A stretch of 64,000 bases of DNA, taken from assembly GCF_036884655.1 (NCBI RefSeq), contig NC_088342.1:34647501-34711500 (forward strand). Direction: 5' to 3'. Below the pieces are notes generated by a model. That model ran no database searches and was not told where the DNA came from. It worked only from the letters and a program-made list of their open reading frames with translations. Position numbers and translations under genes: made by a program. Below are positions 10,556-21,909 of the stretch, one piece after another (position 1 is the stretch's first letter; the number at the start of each line of letters is the position of its first letter). This stretch comes from Musa acuminata AAA Group (Eukaryota; Streptophyta; Magnoliopsida; Zingiberales; Musaceae).

Positions 10556-12160
10556 TTAGGGACAATTTAACATACCTAATTCCCTTTTAATGAATTCAAA
10601 TTGGTCTTCATTCAAAGCTTTTGTAAATATATCTGCTAATTGATGCTTTGTGTCAATGAATTCTAGAACAACATCATTGTTAAGGACATGATCGCGTAAA
10701 AAATGATGCCTAACGTCGATGTGCTTAGTTCTAGAGTGCTGAATTGGATTTTTAGTAAGGCATATGACACTAGTATTATCACATTTTATTGGAATATTTT
10801 TAAAGTGAATTCCATAGTCTTCTAATATATTTTTCATCCAAACAACTTGTGCATAGCATGCACTTGCAGCAATGTATTCGGCTTCCGCCGTAGATAGTGC
10901 AACTGAATTTTGTTTCTTAGAAGTCTAAGAAACAAGTGCATGTCCTAAAAATTGGCAAGTTCCGGATGTACTTTTTCTATCTATCCTACATCCGCCAAAA
11001 TCGGCATCTGCATAAGCTATTAAATCGAATTTTTCAGATTTTGGATACCACAATCCTAAATTTGGAGTTCCTTTAAGATACCTAAATATTCTTTTAACAC
11101 TTTTAAGATGAGATAATTTAGGATTTGATTGAAACCTAGCGCAAAGTCCTACACTAAACATAATATACGGTCTAGTCGCGGTGAGGTAGAGTAGACTACC
11201 TATTATTCCCCTATATATTTTTTGATCGAAATTTTCACTATTTTCATCCATATCTAACTTAGTCGCAGTACTCATAGGGGTATTTATTGCTTTTGAATTA
11301 TCCATGTTAAATCGTTTTAACAATTCTAATGTATATTTAGATTGGTTAAGAAATATACCATCACTAAGTTGTTTGATTTGTAATCCTAAAAAGAAAGTTA
11401 ATTTACCCATTAAACTCATTTCAAATTCATGACTCATATATTTGACAAATGATTCACATAGTGATTCATCCGAAGAGCCAAAAATAATATTGTCAACATA
11501 AATTTGCACAATAAGAAAATTATTTTTAAAATGTTTAATAAACAATGTAGTATCAACCTTGCCTTTGGTAAAATTATTTAAAATAAGAAAGGAACTAAGT
11601 CTTTCATAACAAGCTCTAGGAGCTTGTTTCAAGCCATAGAGAGCCTTAGTCAATTTGAATACATGATTATGAAGAAAAGAATTTTTAAATCTGGGAGGTT
11701 GTTCGACATATACTTCTTCGGAAATAAAATCATTCAAGAAAGCACTTTTGACATCCATTTGAAACAGTTTAAAATTATTACTACTAGCATAGGCAAGGAG
11801 CATCCTTATGGCTTCTAATTGAGCCATAGGAGTGAAGGTTTCTTCGTAATCGATACCTTCTTCTTGGTTGAAACCTTTGGCCACTAATCTAGCCTTATTT
11901 CTAACCATGATACCATTTTCGTCTTGCTTGTTTCTAAAGACCCATTTAGTACCAATGACTAAATGGTCACTAGGTCTAGGAACAAGCTTCCATACATTAT
12001 TCCTCTCAAATTGATTCAATTCCTCTTGCATTGCAATAACCCAAAAATCATCTTTTATGGCCTCGTCAATACATTTAGGTTCGATTTGAGAAAGGAAGGC
12101 GGCGTTAGCACAAAAATTCTTGAAAGAGGAACGAGTTTGAACCCCTTTTGATGTTTCTCC
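10556..12160 (-). pseudogene. pol: pol: reverse transcriptase and RNase H of T, broken
   Basis: RVT_2-type reverse transcriptase with [22 protein letters not shown] and [10 protein letters not shown], followed by copia RNase H (YADADFGG, then [26 protein letters not shown]). The catalytic YVDD is changed to YVDN. A Trp codon in the RNase H (SW in J) is TAG at 10925-10927, splitting the frame into 12031-10925 and 10837-10556 in the same phase. The upstream integrase lies in another frame, so at least one indel separates them. Almost every codon aligns with J, so this is a dead copy of the same gene. No activity is expected. Confidence 0.9.
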
Positions 12161-13228
12161 TATAATTAGCTCCTTTGGATGAGCATCTATATACTTTCAT
12201 TCCTTGGGTAAGGAAATTTTGGAAGAAGGTACATCCAAGTTGCTATTTTGAGGAGGGGGTTCATTTAAGTTCAAATTATCAAAACCAAGATCATCATCAA
12301 AATCATTTTTCTTTAAATCAGAAATTTAATTAAAAACTACATGAATAGATTCTTCTATTACTAAGGTTCTTTTGTTAAAAACCTGAAAAGCCTTAGAAAT
12401 GGAAGAGTAACCAAGAAAGATGCCTTCATCGGATTTAGCATCAAATTTTCCTAAGGCATCCCTTTCATTCAAACTAAAGCATTTACAACCGAAAACTTTA
12501 AAATAGGAATATTTGGTTTTTTGTTATTCCATAATTCATAGGGAGTTTTTGATAGGGATGGTCTTATTAGGACCCTATTCATGATGTAGCAAGCCGTATT
12601 TACGGCTTCGGCCTAAAAATACTTGGGTAGACTATGTTTATTTAACATTGTTCTTGCCATTTCTTGTAGGTTTCTATTTTTTCTTTCAACTACTCCATTT
12701 TGTTGGGGATTCCTCGGAGTGGAGAAGTTGTGATTGTATCCATTAACTTCACAAAAATTTTGAAAGTCACGGTTTTGAAATTCGCCACCGTGATCACTCC
12801 GAATTGATGAAATCATGAAACCTTTTTCGTTTTGAGTGAGTTTACAAAATTTTGAGAAACACTTGAAACAATCACTTTTGTGAGCTAAGAAATAGGTCCA
12901 AGTGTATCTAGTATAGTCATCCACAATTACAAACGCATATTTGCTTCCTCCTAGACTTGTCGTGTCAATTGGTCCAAATAAGTCCAAATGAATCAATTGT
13001 AATGGTCTAGTGGTGCTAATTTAAGTCTTTGGTTTGAAACTAGTTTTTATTTGTTTACCTAGTTGACATGCATCGCATACTTTGTCCTTAGTTGTTGTCT
13101 CCGAAGGTGACGTACCCTTCTTCTTTGCTAGTGAGCATAGAGAAATGAGATGGATCTCCGGTCATATGTCTTAAGCATCCACTATCTAGATACCATCTCT
13201 TGCTCCTAGCTTGTGATGGTGTATGTTT
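12161..13228 (-). pseudogene. pol: pol: protease-integrase remnant of T, with internal deletion
   Basis: The integrase core is readable (HLDLFGPIDTTSLGG, SDHGGEFQNRDF, NGVVERKNRN: the DDE residues are present). It ends at a Trp to TAG change after SLPKYF (12613). Upstream, near 13090, about 375 bp present in J are missing, taking out the rest of the protease and the HHCC GAG-pre-integrase zinc finger. The two flanks share CCTT-like microhomology. The protease motif YLDSG survives near 13185. An amber codon precedes it at 13229-13231. Confidence 0.85.
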
Positions 13229-14812
13229 CTACAAGAAGGGATTATTTTTAGGTACCTATTTTCTTTTGGGTGCCTTAAAAACTGATTTAACTTGTTCATC
13301 ATATTGCATAGAATTGATCATGGTTCCTTTAGGAACCCAAATTAGTTTGTTCGGACTAATTTTTTTGAATGGACATTTATAAGTTTTATGTCCATATTTG
13401 CAACAAACGTTGCAATTGCTTTGGTGCCGAACATATAAGACAGGGCCTTTAATGAAGGTGGTTGGATTTTGGTGAGGACATCTCACAAATCCGATTCCAC
13501 TTCTTTTAGGAACGTGACCCTTATTTGTAAGGATCATGTTCAAAGACTTACTACCAACCTCGAATTTCTTCAAGGTGTCCTTAAGTAGCAAGATCTCCTT
13601 TTGGAGAGTTTCTAGATCATGTCATTTTATACATGGAGCTAAACTATCATGATATTCAGTCTTTAATTTATCGACATCACAAATGAGACTATCATGCTCC
13701 TTTCTTAGCAATTTGTATTTTCTACTAATTGTCTTACATTCATCAAATAACTCATGGAAGGCATTTAATAATTCATGATATGGTAAATCTGCATCAATTA
13801 AATCTGTTACCTCTTCTCCGATGGCCATTAGGGTGTAATGAGCAACTTGCTCGGTGTTGGACTCCTCTTCTTCGGACGCGCTTGAATAATCCCACGTTGC
13901 CTTGAGCGCCTTCTTCTTTGATGTTCTCTTTTTGGCTTGAGGACAATCGTTCTTGTAGTGTCTCGGTTTTTTGCACTCATAGCAAATCACTTGGTCCTTC
14001 TTGTGTTCAAATTTATTTTTTATGTTATTTTTTAATTTATTCTTTCTTAAATATTTTTTAAATTTTTGAGTCAAAAGTGCAATGTCATTGTCACTGTCCT
14101 CATCACTTGATGTTCCTTTCAAGTGATCTTCTTGTGTTGTGAGTGCCATATCCTTCCTCTTCTTTGGAAGGGGGTTCTCGAGCTCGTCATGTGCTTGACA
14201 TGTCATTTCATAGGTCATTAGAGACGCAATAAGTTCTTCAAGAGGGAATGTTTTAAGGTCTTTGGCCTCTTGAATGGTCGTAACTTTTGGATCCCAACTT
14301 TTAGGGAGGGATCTTAATATTTTAGTTACTAGTTCAAAGTTAGTAAAATCTTTACCAAGAGCTTTGAGTCCATTGATGACTTCCGTGAACCGGGTGTACA
14401 TGTCTCCGATGGACTCACTTGGTTTCATTCGGAAAAGTTCGTAAGAGTGCACAAGGATGTTGATTTTGGACTCTTTCACTCGGCTAGTGCCTTCATGAGT
14501 GACCTCAAGAGTTCTCCAAATATCAAAAGCCGAATCACAAATTGAAACACGATTAAATTCATTTTTGTCTAGTGCACAAAACAAGGCATTCATAGCCTTT
14601 GCGTTTAAAGCAAAAACCTTCTTCTCCGATTCATTCCATTCGCTCATCAGAAGAGAGGATTTTTGAAATCCGTTTTCGACAATAGTCCAAAGCTCGAAAT
14701 CCATGGAAATGAGGAAGATCCTCATACGAGTCTTCCAATAAGTATAATCCGACCCATTAAACATGGGTGGACGTGTGATAGAATGACTCTCATGTATGTC
14801 GGAGTAAGCCAT
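13229..14812 (-). pseudogene. gag: gag of T, interrupted
   Basis: Starts MAYSDIHESHSITRPPMFNG at 14812. UBN2-type N-terminus, then an acidic linker, the first CCHC knuckle (C-x2-C with KPRHYKNDC), a helical region and a second CCHC (CNVCCKYGHKTYKC), ending with the LIWVPKGT block. One phase runs through the whole gene but is stopped by TGA at 13622 and by a Trp to TAG change at 13256, before the boundary amber at 13229. A full-length Gag would be about 520 residues, as in J. Confidence 0.88.
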
Positions 14813-14850
14813 CTCTCTTTGGTATCAAACCAAATATGAGAGTGAGCCTT

Positions 14851-14862
14851 GCTCTGATACCA
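14851..14862 (-). promoter_or_regulatory. Primer-binding site of T
   Basis: Minus-strand TGGTATCAGAGC, two bases inside the LTR that starts at 14865. Confidence 0.92.
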
Positions 14863-14864
14863 AT

Positions 14865-15535
14865 TGTTAGGATCGGAGCAACACTAAGAGGGGGGGGGGT
14901 GAATTAGTGCAGCGGATTAAAACTTTCGTTTCGACAAATCTTTTGATACGATAATAACCAAACTTGAAAAGCTTAACTTGAACACGTGTTCGTAAAGATA
15001 TGCAGCAAAGGTAATGAAGAAATGAAGCACTTAAGAAGGATTGCAGTAATGTAAATAGCAATAAGAAAATGCAAACCAGAGATCACGTCGATTTTAAAGT
15101 GGTTCGGTCAAATGACCTACATCGACTTGCGAGGCCCTCTTCGATGAGGCTCCCACCTTCCACTAGCAAATCTCTTGAAGGGGAAGGGCAAATACCCCTC
15201 TTACAACTTTTTACAAGCGGTTCACACTCTTACAAATTTTCAGCAAGAAAGAAGGAGGTGAACACTCTAGCCAATTGAAAACAAGACTTGCTAAGACTTT
15301 TCTATGACCTTTCTCTCAATCAATTGCTTCTCAAAAGTTATAATCTCAGCTGAGATTTGAGGGGTATTTATAGGCCTCAAGAGGATTCAAATTTGGGCTC
15401 CAAAATTTGAATTCTCTTTGGTTCCCGATACCGGCGGTGCCACCGCCTGTCAGTGTCTAACACTGACAGTGTACTGGCGGTGCCACCGCCCAGCCAGGCG
15501 GTACCATTGCCTGGCTCTCGGGTGCTGGGTGGTGC
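14865..15535 (-). repeat. Middle LTR of T, left part
   Basis: TGTTAGGATCGGAGCAACAC onward through R-U5, the TATA block (about 15367) and part of the palindrome block. It is interrupted at GGTGC (15531-15535), the target duplication of J. Confidence 0.92.
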
Positions 15536-16737
15536 TGTTAGGATCGGAGCGGCACTAAGAGGGGGGGTGAATTAGTGCAGCGGATTAAAACTTCGATTTT
15601 AATAAAATCTGTCGTACGATAAGAACGGAACTTGAAAAGTTTAACTTGAAAGCGTATTCTTAAAGTTGCGCAGCAAGGGTAATAAGGAACTAAAGCAATA
15701 AGAAGATTTGCAGTAATGTAAATGACAATAATAAAATGCAAACCAGAGATTACGCCGATTTTTAGAGTGGTTCGGTCAAATGACCTACTCCACTTGCGAT
15801 GCCCCTCTTCGATGAGGCTCCCACCTTCCACTAGCAAATCTCTTGAAATGGAAGGGTAAACACCCCTCTTACAACCTTTTACAAGCAGCTCAACCTCTTA
15901 CAAATTTTCAATAAGAAAGAAGGAGGAGAACTCTCTAGCAAATTGAAAACAAGACTTGCTAAGACTTTCTAAGACTTTTTTCTCAATCAAAATGCTTCTA
16001 AAAAGTTGTCATCTCAACTGAGATTTGAGGGGTATTTATAGGCCTCAAGAGGATTCAAATTTGGGCTCCAAAATTTGAATTCTCTTAGGGTTCCCAGTGT
16101 TGGAGGTGCCACCGCCCAGCCAGGCGGTGTCACCGCCTAGCGCTTGGGTGCTGGACGGTGCAACCGCCCAGCCAAGGAGGTGTCACTGCCCAGCTCTCGG
16201 GTGCTGGGCGGTGCCACCGCCTGGCACTCCGATTTCACTGGTTTGGCTTAATTTAAGCCCAAACCATATCTGACTTTGGGCCCAATTGGCCCATAACCAG
16301 GATATAGGATTATCTCTTAATCCTAATCCTAATTACAAGTGAACTACATAACAAAAACACATCCTAAGCAAGCTTTCAACCGCGAACGTCGAGTCTTGTT
16401 TCGGCGAGCTTTCCGACGAGCTTCTTCCGACGGACTCCCATCAAGCTCCCAATCTTTGTGATGACTTTAACGAGTAGCCGAGCCTTCTCGGTGATCTCCG
16501 CGAGCCTCCAACGATTTCTTCGGTGAACTTCCGACACGTTCCCGATTTCTTCTCGGTTGGTTCCGGCAGCATCTCCGATGATTCTTCGGTCTCTTAAACG
16601 TCCATCGAGCTCGACTCCGGTATCCTTGCTTTATGTTTTCTGGTTATCGTAGTTAATCCTGCACACTTAACTCAATAATATGGATTAGATCAATTAACCC
16701 ACCAATTGATTATATCATCAAAATCCGAGATTCAACA
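15536..16737 (-). repeat. 3' LTR of J (1202 bp)
   Basis: TGTTAGGATCGG...GAGATTCAACA, then ATCTCCCCC. It has a single R-U5 unit, a TATA block near 16033 and a GGCGGTG/CACCGCC block at about 16106-16225. It lacks the distal U3 block of about 320 bp present in S1. Confidence 0.94.
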
Positions 16738-16894
16738 ATCTCCCCCTTTTTGATGATGACAATCAATTGATGATGGAGTTAAACATAACTCCCCCTATCT
16801 ATATGCCATATTATGAGAAGATAAAAAAAACACTTGAATTCCATCCCATTGGATTCAAGCATAACCCGATAAGTTCTAATCGTAGAACTTATCG
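16738..16894 (-). promoter_or_regulatory. Polypurine tract and hairpin cluster of J
   Basis: Polypurine tract next to the LTR, then GGAGTTA/TAACTCC, CTTGAATTC with GGATTCAAG (one mismatch), and CGATAAGTTCTA with TAGAACTTATCG (16867-16894, loop ATCG). Confidence 0.78.
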
Positions 16895-17361
16895 TTATCC
16901 TCATTAAACAATAGTAAGTACGAAACTTCGATGAAAATCATAAGTTAAATGATAAGGGACGAATTTTGCTACGACAGAAGATAAAGATTTTCAATATAAA
17001 TTTCATGATATCAATCTTGTGATATTTTCAAGGATTTGCAAGTCATATAAGACATTCATATCACACAAGTTTTTGTAATTCATATTAGTCATGCTATCGT
17101 TCTGGTGTAAGTCATCACTTCTCCCCCTTTGTCATCAACAAAAAGAGACAAGCCAGCTAATTGATGATCATAGAAAAAGGTTTAGCATTTATCAAAGTTC
17201 ATCATTCAAATTTGCCAGAGATAGTTTATCCAAAAGACATCATCATCTATGCAGATTAAGACAGTAGTTATCTAAAAGGAAAGATCAGTTATCGTTCAAT
17301 CGATGACAAACTTGAACTTGTTGTTAAAAGCAAACAGAACAGAATAAAAAGATACATCAAT
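16895..17361 (-). other. Non-coding 3' region of J
   Basis: AT-rich stretch between the third ORF and the hairpins, with one polypurine-like block (plus CTCCCCCTTTGTCATC, about 17123). No gene seen. Confidence 0.65.
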
Positions 17362-18456
17362 TTAATCCTTAGGAGGTAATCGACAGTGCTGATACATGAT
17401 ATCTATTTTTTCATTCATCTGTCGTAGTGTCTTCAAAATTTCAACTTATTGATTCTGAATTTGTTCTTGCTGTGATTTGATCTGAGATAGCTCCGCCATA
17501 ATGATATCTTCAGAGGAGGAAACAGGAGCTGAAGGTGCTGCGCCAAAGGGACTAGGAGGAGGAGATTCATTTCCCATAAGAATTGGTGTTTCGGGTTATT
17601 CTATTGGTGTAGGAATTGGATCCGTCCTTCTAGGCTGCCTAACCCATATGCCATTGCTAAAAGTGCACCTAAGTCTTTTCAGCAGGTTTTTATTTATTAT
17701 GTTATATCGATCATTTTGAATAGATTCTTCATCGGGTGGAATGCAAATGTCATAGGCATGAAGAATTCTAGTGATTAACCTCCCATATGGCAATATAGTA
17801 TCTTTAGTCATAATATCCTGCATGTGTTGGCGAATTAAGTACCCAAAACAATTATGCTGACCGGTCATAATCCAATACATGGTTCCTATCTCTATTTGAC
17901 TTATTTCGTCAAGATGAAATTGTATGGGGAATATGATGCTTGTGATAATGTGATGAAGAATTTTAGAGTTGAAAGGCAGTAAGTGTTCACAGCTCTTGGG
18001 TAGGAAGTCAAGGTTTGGATTTGCAAAAATTGTTTTCACGGCTTCGGTATAGGTTGCTCCTATGGTTTTGACGTCCCATTTACCTTTAAAATAGCATCCC
18101 CTATCTTTTTCAGTTATGCCAATTAGCTCACAAATGGTGCTGTCAAATATTCTAATGGGTGTTCCTAGAATGTAAGTGCTTAGGCTATCATTGTCCTCAT
18201 ATAGGTTGGCATAGAACAATCTCACTAACCGTGGATAGATTGGTTCCTCTATTTGTAGTAGAGGTAGAGCTTCTAGGTGTGCAAACCACCTAATGGGATC
18301 TAAGTCCTCTAGTTCATCCAAATCAACGTATTTTCCCTTATGGATACATCGTGTTTCAAATTTTGGAAAGCTAAGGGCTACCTCTTTTGATCTAAAAAGG
18401 TCATGGTTATATGAATCTCCTTCAATCCTTATTCCTTTTGATCTCTTAGGAGCCAT
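17362..18456 (-). pseudogene. Third ORF of J: plant-transposon-protein type, two in-frame stops
   Basis: The open part runs from MAPKRSKGIRIEGD at 18456 to a TAA at 17596 (286 aa). The same phase continues past that stop and past another TAA at 17446-17448 to a final TAA at 17362 (364 codons). The body (RLVRLFYANLYEDNDSLSTY, FDSTICELIG, then a region around HHIITSIIFP and MQDIM) resembles what I recall as the putative plant transposon protein domain found in extra ORFs of plant retroelements. The extension is Pro/Ser-rich, then a Gln-rich, coiled-coil-like tail (MAELSQIKSQQEQIQNQ). I see no signal peptide or membrane segment, so it does not look like an envelope. It lies about 410 bp after RNase H in the same orientation. 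Element T lacks it. Function unknown. Confidence 0.7.
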
Positions 18457-18867
18457 TTTCTAGACAAGATGATGATGAAATTGTGAAAAATAAGCAAGAG
18501 AAAGAGAAAAGAAAAGAGGGATTTCAAGTGTTACCTTGTGGAGATTATGTTGAGAGATGGAAAGCTTGGACCACCAAGAATCCTTCTCCAATGTTTCTAA
18601 GAGTTAGAATGAGGGTTAAAGAAAACTGGTCGGTGTCACCGCCTGGCGCCTGAGCGCCAGGCGGTGCAACCGCCGGATCTGGCGGTGCCACCGCTGGCAT
18701 CACGCGGAGGAAAGAAAAAAAAAAATTTTTTCTTCCTTCCTTTTGTTTAGCTTCTTCCCTCAAGATCATAAGTTATACTTTAATGGATCATTTTGAATTG
18801 AAGAGGAAGGAAGAATTCAAATTCATAAACGAAGGGAAAAGAACGAGTCCTTTTTGTGAAGTTCATT
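18457..18867 (-). other. Intergenic leader of the third ORF with CACCGCC inverted repeat
   Basis: Non-coding stretch between RNase H and the third ORF. At 18628-18699 it carries LTR-like CACCGCC/GGCGGTG words. The core is a perfect inverted repeat, CACCGCCTGGCGC (18637-18649) and GCGCCAGGCGGTG (18654-18666), around the loop CTGA. Confidence 0.7.
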
Positions 18868-20448
18868 TTAGGGACAATTTAGCATGCCTAATTCCCTTCG
18901 GATGAATTCAAATTGGTCTTCATTCAAAGCTTTTGTAAATATATCTGCTAATTGATGCTTTGTGTCAATGAATTCTAGAACAACATCATTGTTAAGGACA
19001 TGATCGCGTATGAAATGATGCCTAACGTCAATGTGCTTAGTTCTAGAGTGCTGAATTGGATTTTTAGTAAGGCATATAACACTAGTATTATCGCATTTTA
19101 TGGGAATATTTTCAAAGTGAATTCCAAAGTCTTCTAATGTATTTTTCATCCAAATTACTTGTGCACAACATGCACTTGCAGCAATGTATTCGGCTTCCGC
19201 CGTAGATAGTGCAACTGAATTTTGTTTCTTGGAAGTCCAAGAAACAAGTGCATGTCCTAAAAATTGACATGTTCCGGATGTACTTTTTTTATCTATCCTG
19301 CATCCGCCAAAATCGGCATCTGCATAAGCTATTAGATCGAATTTTTCAGATTTTGGATACCACAATCCTAAATTTGGAGTTCCTTTAAGATACCTAAATA
19401 TTCTTTTAACACTCTTAAGATGAGATAATTTAGGATTAGATTGAAACCTAGCGCAAAGTCCTACACTAAACATAATATCCGGTCTAGCCGCGGTGAGGTA
19501 GAGTAGACTACCTATCATTCCCCTATATGTTTTTTGATCGAAACTTTCACCATTTTCATCCATATCTAACTTAGTCGCAGTACTCATAGGGGTGTTTATT
19601 GCTTTTGAATTATCCATGTTAAATCGTTTTAACAATTCTAATGTATATTTGGATTGGTTAAGAAATATACCATCACTAAGTTGTTTGATTTGTAATCCTA
19701 AAAAGAAAGTTAATTCACCCATGAAACTCATTTCAAATTCATGACTCATACATTTGGCAAATGATTCACATAGTGATTCATCCGAAGAGCCAAAAATAAT
19801 ATCGTCAACATAAATTTGCACGATAAGAAAATTATTTTCAAAATGTTTAATAAACAATGTAGTATCAACCTTGCCTTTGGTAAAATTATTTAAAATAAGA
19901 AAGGAACTAAGCCTTTCATACAAAGCTCTAGGAGCTTGTTTTAAGCCATAGAGAGCGTTAGTCAATTTGAATACATGATTAGGAAGAAGAGAATTTTCAA
20001 ATCCGGGAGGTTGTTCGACATATACTTCTTCGGAAATAAAACCATTCAAGAAAGCACTTTTGACATCCATTTGAAATAGTTTAAAATTATTACTACTAGC
20101 ATAGGCAAGGAGCATCCTTATGGCTTCTAATCGAGCCACGGGAGCGAAGGTTTCTTCGTAATCGATACCTTCTTCTTGGTTGAAACCTTTGGCCACTAAC
20201 CTAGCCTTGTTTCTAACCACGATACCATTTTCGTCTTGCTTGTTTCTAAAGACCCATTTAGTACCAATGACTAAATGGTCACTAGGTCTAGGAACAAGCT
20301 CCCATACCTTATTCGTCTCAAATTGATTCAATTCCTCTTGCATTGCAATAACCCAAAAATCATCTTTTATGGCATCGTCAATGCATTTAGGTTCGATTTG
20401 AGAAAGGAAGGCGGCATTAGCACAAAAATTCTTGAAAGAGGAACGAGT
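18868..20448 (-). CDS. pol: pol of J: reverse transcriptase and RNase H
   Basis: From the Met at 20343 (491 aa): RVT_2 reverse transcriptase with the catalytic aspartates in QMDVKSAF (residue 93) and YVDD (178-181), [10 protein letters not shown], and RNase H with YADADFGG (about 340), STAEAEY (about 383), CDN (about 418) and the C-terminal KHIDVRHHF and DIFTKAL. All key residues are present. Reverse transcriptase copies the RNA in the particle and RNase H removes it. The frame is the same phase as the integrase upstream and is separated from it only by a TAA at 20449-20451, where T has CAA (Gln). This is therefore the downstream half of one polyprotein, not a separate gene; the Met is only the first in-frame one. 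Confidence 0.92.
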   Translation of the reverse strand, partial: TRSSFKNFCANAAFLSQIEPKCIDDAIKDDFWVIAMQEELNQFETNKVWELVPRPSDHLVIGTKWVFRNKQDENGIVVRNKARLVAKGFNQEEGIDYEETFAPVARLEAIRMLLAYASSNNFKLFQMDVKSAFLNGFISEEVYVEQPPGFENSLLPNHVFKLTNALYGLKQAPRALYERLSSFLILNNFTKGKVDTTLFIKHFENNFLIVQIYVDDIIFGSSDESLCESFAKCMSHEFEMSFMGELTFFLGLQIKQLSDGIFLNQSKYTLELLKRFNMDNSKAINTPMSTATKLDMDENGESFDQKTYRGMIGSLLYLTAARPDIMFSVGLCARFQSNPKLSHLKSVKRIFRYLKGTPNLGLWYPKSEKFDLIAYADADFGGCRIDKKSTSGTCQFLGHALVSWTSKKQNSVALSTAEAEYIAASACCAQVIWMKNTLEDFGIHFENIPIKCDNTSVICLTKNPIQHSRTKHIDVRHHFIRDHVLNNDVVLEFIDTKHQLADIFTKALNEDQFEFIRRELGMLNCP

Positions 20449-21906
20449 TTAAACCCCTTTAGATGTATCCCCTATAATTAGCTCCTTTGGATGAGCATCT
20501 ATATACTTCCATTCCTTAGGTAAGGAAATTTCGGAAGAAGGTGCATCCAAGTTGCTATTCTGAGGAGGGGGTTCATTCAAATTCAAATTATCAAAACCAA
20601 GATCATCATCAAAATCATTTTTCTTTAAATTTGAAACTTCATTAAAAACTCCATGAATAAACTCTTCAATTACTAAAGTTCTTTTATTAAAAACCCGAAA
20701 AGCTTTAGAAACGGAAGAGTAACCAAGAAAGATGCCTTCATCGGATTTAGCATCAAATTTTCCTAAGGCATCCCTTTCATTTAAAATAAAGCATTTACAA
20801 CCAAAAACTTTAAAATAGGAGATGTTTGGTTTTTTGTTATTCCATAATTCATAGGGAGTTTTGGATAAGGATGGTCTTATTAGGACTCTATTCATGATGT
20901 AGCAAGCCGTATTTACGGCTTCGGCCCAAAAGTACTTAGGTAAACTATGTTCATTCAACATAGTTCTTGCCATTTCTTGTAGGTTTCTATTTTTCCTTTC
21001 AACTACTCCATTTTGTTGAGGATTTCTTGGAGTTGAGAAGTTGTGATTGTACCCATTACTTTCGCAAAAATTTTGAAAGTCACGGTTTTGGAATTCACCA
21101 CCGTGATCACTCCGAATTGATGAAATCATGAAGCCTTTTTCGTTTTGAGTGAGTTTACAAAATTTAGAGAAACACTTGAAGCAATCACTTTTGTGAGCTA
21201 AGAAATAGGTCCAAGTGTATCTAGAGTAGTCATCCACAATCACAAAAGCATATTTGCTTCCACCTAGACTTGTTGTATCAATTGGTCCAAATAAGTCCAA
21301 ATGGATCAATTGTAATGGTCTAGTGGTGCTAATTTGATTTTTTGGTTTGAAGCTTGTTTTTATTTGTTTGCCTAGTTGACATGCATCGCATACTTTGTCC
21401 TTAATAAACTTTATATTTGGAATTCCTCGTACTAATTCTTGAGATGAGATCTTAGATATTGTTTTCATGCTTGCATGGCCTAATCTCCTATGCCAAAGCC
21501 AAGCATCATCATTTACGGCGGAGAAACACATTTCATTACTTAGTTCATCAAGATTGATGGTATAGACATTATTTTGTTTTAAAGCAATCATAGTCATGTT
21601 ATGATTTGGTTTTTCAATAATGCACATATTTGATTCAAATCTAACGATGTAACCTTTATCGCATAGTTGACTAATACTCAAGAGATTATGTTTCAATCCA
21701 TCAACTAGTAAGACATCATCAATGGAAAAATTAAATTTGTTACCAATAGTTCCCTTGCCAATGATTTTGCCCTTGTTGTTGTCTCCGAAGGTAACGTACC
21801 CTTCTTCTTTGCTAGTGAGCATAGAGAAATGAGATGGATCTCCAATCATATGTCTTGAGCATCCACTATCGAGATACCATCTCTTGCTCCTAGCTTGTGG
21901 GTTTGT
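20449..21906 (-). CDS. pol: pol of J: protease and integrase
   Basis: Right after the amber codon the frame reads TNPQARSKRWYLDSGCSRH: the DSG is the copia aspartic protease active site. Numbering from the Met at 21849, the GAG-pre-integrase zinc finger is H120, H125, C154, C157 (WHRRLGH and CDACQLGK). The integrase catalytic residues are D185 (HLDLFG), D248 (SDHGGEF) and E284 (NGVVERK), with the standard 35-residue gap. A GKFDAKSDEGIFLGY block follows. The frame ends at TAA 20449, a nonsense change relative to T that cuts the reverse transcriptase off. Protease would process Gag-Pol; integrase would insert the cDNA with 5-bp duplications, as seen around all elements here. Confidence 0.93.
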   Translation of the reverse strand, partial: TNPQARSKRWYLDSGCSRHMIGDPSHFSMLTSKEEGYVTFGDNNKGKIIGKGTIGNKFNFSIDDVLLVDGLKHNLLSISQLCDKGYIVRFESNMCIIEKPNHNMTMIALKQNNVYTINLDELSNEMCFSAVNDDAWLWHRRLGHASMKTISKISSQELVRGIPNIKFIKDKVCDACQLGKQIKTSFKPKNQISTTRPLQLIHLDLFGPIDTTSLGGSKYAFVIVDDYSRYTWTYFLAHKSDCFKCFSKFCKLTQNEKGFMISSIRSDHGGEFQNRDFQNFCESNGYNHNFSTPRNPQQNGVVERKNRNLQEMARTMLNEHSLPKYFWAEAVNTACYIMNRVLIRPSLSKTPYELWNNKKPNISYFKVFGCKCFILNERDALGKFDAKSDEGIFLGYSSVSKAFRVFNKRTLVIEEFIHGVFNEVSNLKKNDFDDDLGFDNLNLNEPPPQNSNLDAPSSEISLPKEWKYIDAHPKELIIGDTSKGV

Positions 21907-21909
21907 CTA
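21907..21909 (-). other. In-frame amber codon at the gag/protease boundary
   Basis: TTG TAG ACA lies between the Gag end (WVPKNHPLL) and the protease (RSKRWYLDSG), with gag and pol in one phase. T has TTG TAG AAA at the same place (13229-13231). It could be a readthrough signal that keeps Gag in excess over Gag-Pol, or a stop inherited from a common dead ancestor. Confidence 0.6.

Noticed and set aside
17596..18456. Envelope-like protein for the third ORF of J
   Set aside because: No signal peptide or hydrophobic membrane segment is visible; the sequence looks like a soluble domain with a coiled-coil tail.
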